A stretch of DNA of 64,000 nucleotides from Eudromia elegans (taxonomy: Eukaryota > Chordata > Aves > Tinamiformes > Tinamidae): assembly GCA_003342815.1 (NCBI GenBank), contig PTEX01000197.1:577282-641281 (forward strand), read 5' to 3'. The notes under the pieces were generated by a model. That model did not search any database, was not told where the DNA came from, and saw only the letters and a program-made list of their open reading frames with translations. The position numbers were made by a program, and so were the translations under genes. Of the stretch, positions 61,850-64,000 are shown in pieces; the stretch's first letter is position 1; each line of letters opens with the position of its first letter.

Positions 61850-63420
61850 ACTCTTGCCTCGTGCCTATTTCTTGGCCAGAATCATTATCTTCTTCTGTGC
61901 TGCATTGTATGCTACATGTTTGTGCTGCAGTGGAAAGGTCTATGAACAGTCTGGCTTCCTGCACTACAAATTTATGCTCTCTTTTCCAATTTTTTCTGTC
62001 CTCATGCTAAATAACTCCACTTTCAACAGACTTCCATACCCATATCATAGATGCCTTTGTTTTAGCCATAGCTTGCTTCTTCAGCCCTTTTTTACTTTTG
62101 TTTTCACTTACTTCTTTGTGAAGGAAGCCACTAATTTGATCCAAGATTAAATTGGCAAACTAGGATCTAACAAATCATGTATCTCTCCCTCATTTCAGCT
62201 CACCTGGCCTTTCTCTCCTTCAGCTACATCTTCTATATGCTAACACTCCTAGTCTTGTCATCTTCTCTAATGCCACTAGTGACTCCCTTGCAGATCAGGA
62301 CCCATTCTTATCCATTAATACTACCTCCCTACTCTTTTAACTTCTCCATCACATTGTAGCTGTTTTAAATCTACTCCTTACCCCTTTTTGCACTAAGGTC
62401 ACATTGTCTGCAATTGCTCTCAGGAGCCTCATTCCCCATTCCATCCACCTTTCAGCTTAGCTGCCAACCTTTTCATTTTACTGACATTAAAGTCAGTATG
62501 ACTCTATTGACCTGCATCTGTTTAAGGCTGAAAGTCAGTACTCTTTCCTCATCACCATCTCCTGTCTGTGTCCATAACACAATAGCCACAGTTCTCTTCT
62601 AAATTCTTTTGCTTCCTTAGCTTCAGTGACCTCAGTGACTTTGCCTTTTTTTGGCTCTTTTATCAGTCAGTCTGCTAATACGTTGTTTCAAGGATCCACT
62701 CAAGGATCCAAGATAATGGGATGGAGTTCTGACTTTGACCCCTTTCTCTTCTTCTTGTCTGGCTTGTCTAAGTAGTCTCATCCAGAAGCAAAAGTTGAGC
62801 TACTATCTTTACTTTGACATATAGATTTATGCCTCTGCTTTGTCCTTAACATATTGGTTTGTCTCTCAACTTCAACATCTTCCGGTAGGTATCAGCTCAA
62901 ATGCAGGATGACTAAAGTATCTCACCCTTTACTCTCTTTCCTTATCAGTCCTTAGAATCCCCTTCTTTCAGAATTTCTGTGGCTGTGATTAACAGGCTTG
63001 TTTGGCAGGCAGGTGATGCAGCTTTTTAGGTACTGAAAATCAGATCATGTTTCCATCTTGCCTATTATTTCTCATCTGTAGGTAGCCAGAAGGTTAAAAC
63101 TCTTGTCCAAATTCTCACAATCTTAACCTATGATTTATTACAGCCTTTCAATATTCATGCTACTGCTGCAAAGTTCATTTCTCTCTTTTTTTTTTCTTTT
63201 TTTCTCCATCTTTTTTTTGCTATCATTTCAAAGATAAAATTGTTTTGTAAAGAAAAAGACCTTGTAGGCCTGTTCCTACTTCTCAAGCCATTTCCATTTA
63301 CTCTCACTGTGTCAGTTCCTACCTGAAATTTGTCAATTACTGCAATCTTTTCTTTAATGTCTGTTTTCTTCGTAGTGCTTCATACGCTTGGAAGGATCTC
63401 CAAACAAATGATCACCACAC
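61850..63420. other. Pyrimidine-rich tract, possibly a fossil LINE of another clade
   Basis: About 1.5 kb in which C and T dominate the plus strand, without being a simple repeat. Plus-strand translations are Leu/Ser/Phe-rich and broken by stops. Near 62730-62770 a DFDPFLFFL-like stretch, and near 63150-63180 a 'PFNIHATAAKF'-like stretch, loosely recall the RT motif B end and the 'LQ..QNAAARL' C-terminal block of L2-like LINEs. The similarity is weak, read by eye and not proven. T-rich runs lie at 63185-63230. The tract could equally be a compositionally biased non-coding segment. Confidence 0.3.
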
Positions 63421-63504
63421 CCGGTGCTGCAGAAATGTAAATAGTAATGATTAATTTGTACAATATGAATTTTTAACCTACCAAACCAAAATCAAATATC
63501 AAGC

Positions 63505-63750
63505 ATCATAGAACTGCAGATCACATAGGTGGAAACGGACCTCCACGTCTCTCTAGTGAAGCCCCTATTCAAAGCATATCCAGGTAGAGTAGGCTGCCCA
63601 GGGCCTTATCCAGTCAAGTTTTGCATATCTCCAAGGTGGAGATTTACAGCCTCTCTGGGCACCTACTCCAGTGTGTGATTACCTTTGTTATCCTTGTGTG
63701 ATTTGAGTAAGAATTTCCTGTGTTTCAGGTTGTGACTGTTGCTCAGAAGC
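63505..63750 (-). mobile_element. CR1 LINE 3' end, antisense, diverged
   Basis: Antisense of a CR1 3' end. 'atcatagaactg' at the left edge is the terminal block. 'tatccaggtagagtaggctgcccagggcctta' and 'tccagtcaagttttgcatatctccaaggtggaga' correspond to the region around the CR1 stop codon and the SLEIF block. 'cagcctctctgggca' and 'atttcctgtgtttcaggttgtg' correspond to the RLPREV and upstream blocks. It is diverged and 5'-truncated, with no long open frame. The right boundary is uncertain by a few dozen bases. Confidence 0.82.
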
Positions 63751-64000
63751 AAAACTGGAAGCTGAATAGGCAAAGTGAGAGACTATATCCTAGAACAAAT
63801 GACTAGGAAAAGGATTTAAGCGTCATGACAAACAGCTAAATACATAAGTGCTTACCATGTGTAAGTACTTGGATGTAGAAGACGAAGAACATCAAAGTTT
63901 GCAGAAACAGCTGTAATATAATGCTTGAAGTTGAAACTGGGTAAATTCAGGCAGGAAATGAGATTTTTTTTTTTCTTTCACTGACTGGAAGTGAAGAATA
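63751..64000. other. Unassigned sequence at the window end
   Basis: AT-rich DNA with a run of Ts near 63965-63974. No gene or repeat is recognised. Confidence 0.5.

Overview
This looks like ordinary nuclear DNA of a bird. The main evidence is a set of CR1 non-LTR retrotransposons, recognised from their translated reverse transcriptase and C-terminal motifs and from the CR1 3' signature of short ATTCTATG repeats. AT-rich non-coding sequence, microsatellites and a few isolated CpG-rich islands fit this. CR1 also occurs in other reptiles, so 'bird' is an inference, and I cannot name the species. I see no operon, no tRNA, rRNA or CRISPR array, and no protein-coding exon that I can assign to a known gene. 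Nearly all long open frames are chance frames, frames inside repeats, or frames inside GC-rich islands.

Layout. From 1 to 3.1 kb the sequence is unassigned, with one GC-richer block at 0.55-0.9 kb. A decayed antisense CR1 covers 3.16-4.04 kb. Just beyond it, at 4276-4364, lies a nearly perfect 33-bp-stem hairpin that no repeat I recognise explains. A younger antisense CR1 3' end with an open C-terminal frame covers 6.11-6.56 kb. From 6.6 to 20 kb I see no gene, and the stretch ends in trinucleotide and GGAA microsatellites (19.97-20.35 kb), the second holding an unresolved base. A fossil CR1 lies at 21.64-22.18 kb. From 22.2 to 35.2 kb the sequence is non-coding, with a pyrimidine-rich block and one short CR1 tip.

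Between 35 and 50 kb the window is richer in CpG. There are candidate promoter islands at 35.6-35.9, 38.3-38.8, 48.4-48.7 and 49.35-49.69 kb, with a sense-strand, 5'-truncated CR1 at 40.91-42.26 kb between them. Its reverse transcriptase catalytic residues are still visible, but it carries two frameshifts and a nonsense codon. The island near 49.5 kb is the densest and has a YY1-like site overlapping a well-placed ATG on the minus strand. If the window holds a gene, its first exon is most likely here, but I could not identify the product.

The last 15 kb is AT-rich. It holds a very old CR1 (57.16-59.86 kb) that still shows endonuclease, reverse transcriptase and 3' remnants, with an internal deletion and about 455 bp of unrelated sequence inside it. 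A 1.5-kb pyrimidine-rich tract of uncertain origin (61.85-63.42 kb) and another antisense CR1 tip (63.5-63.75 kb) follow.

I found no convincing new biological system. The items most worth a second look are the hairpin at 4.3 kb, the CpG islands, and the unassigned insert inside the old CR1. Motif positions were read by eye, and repeat boundaries are approximate to about 10-30 bp.
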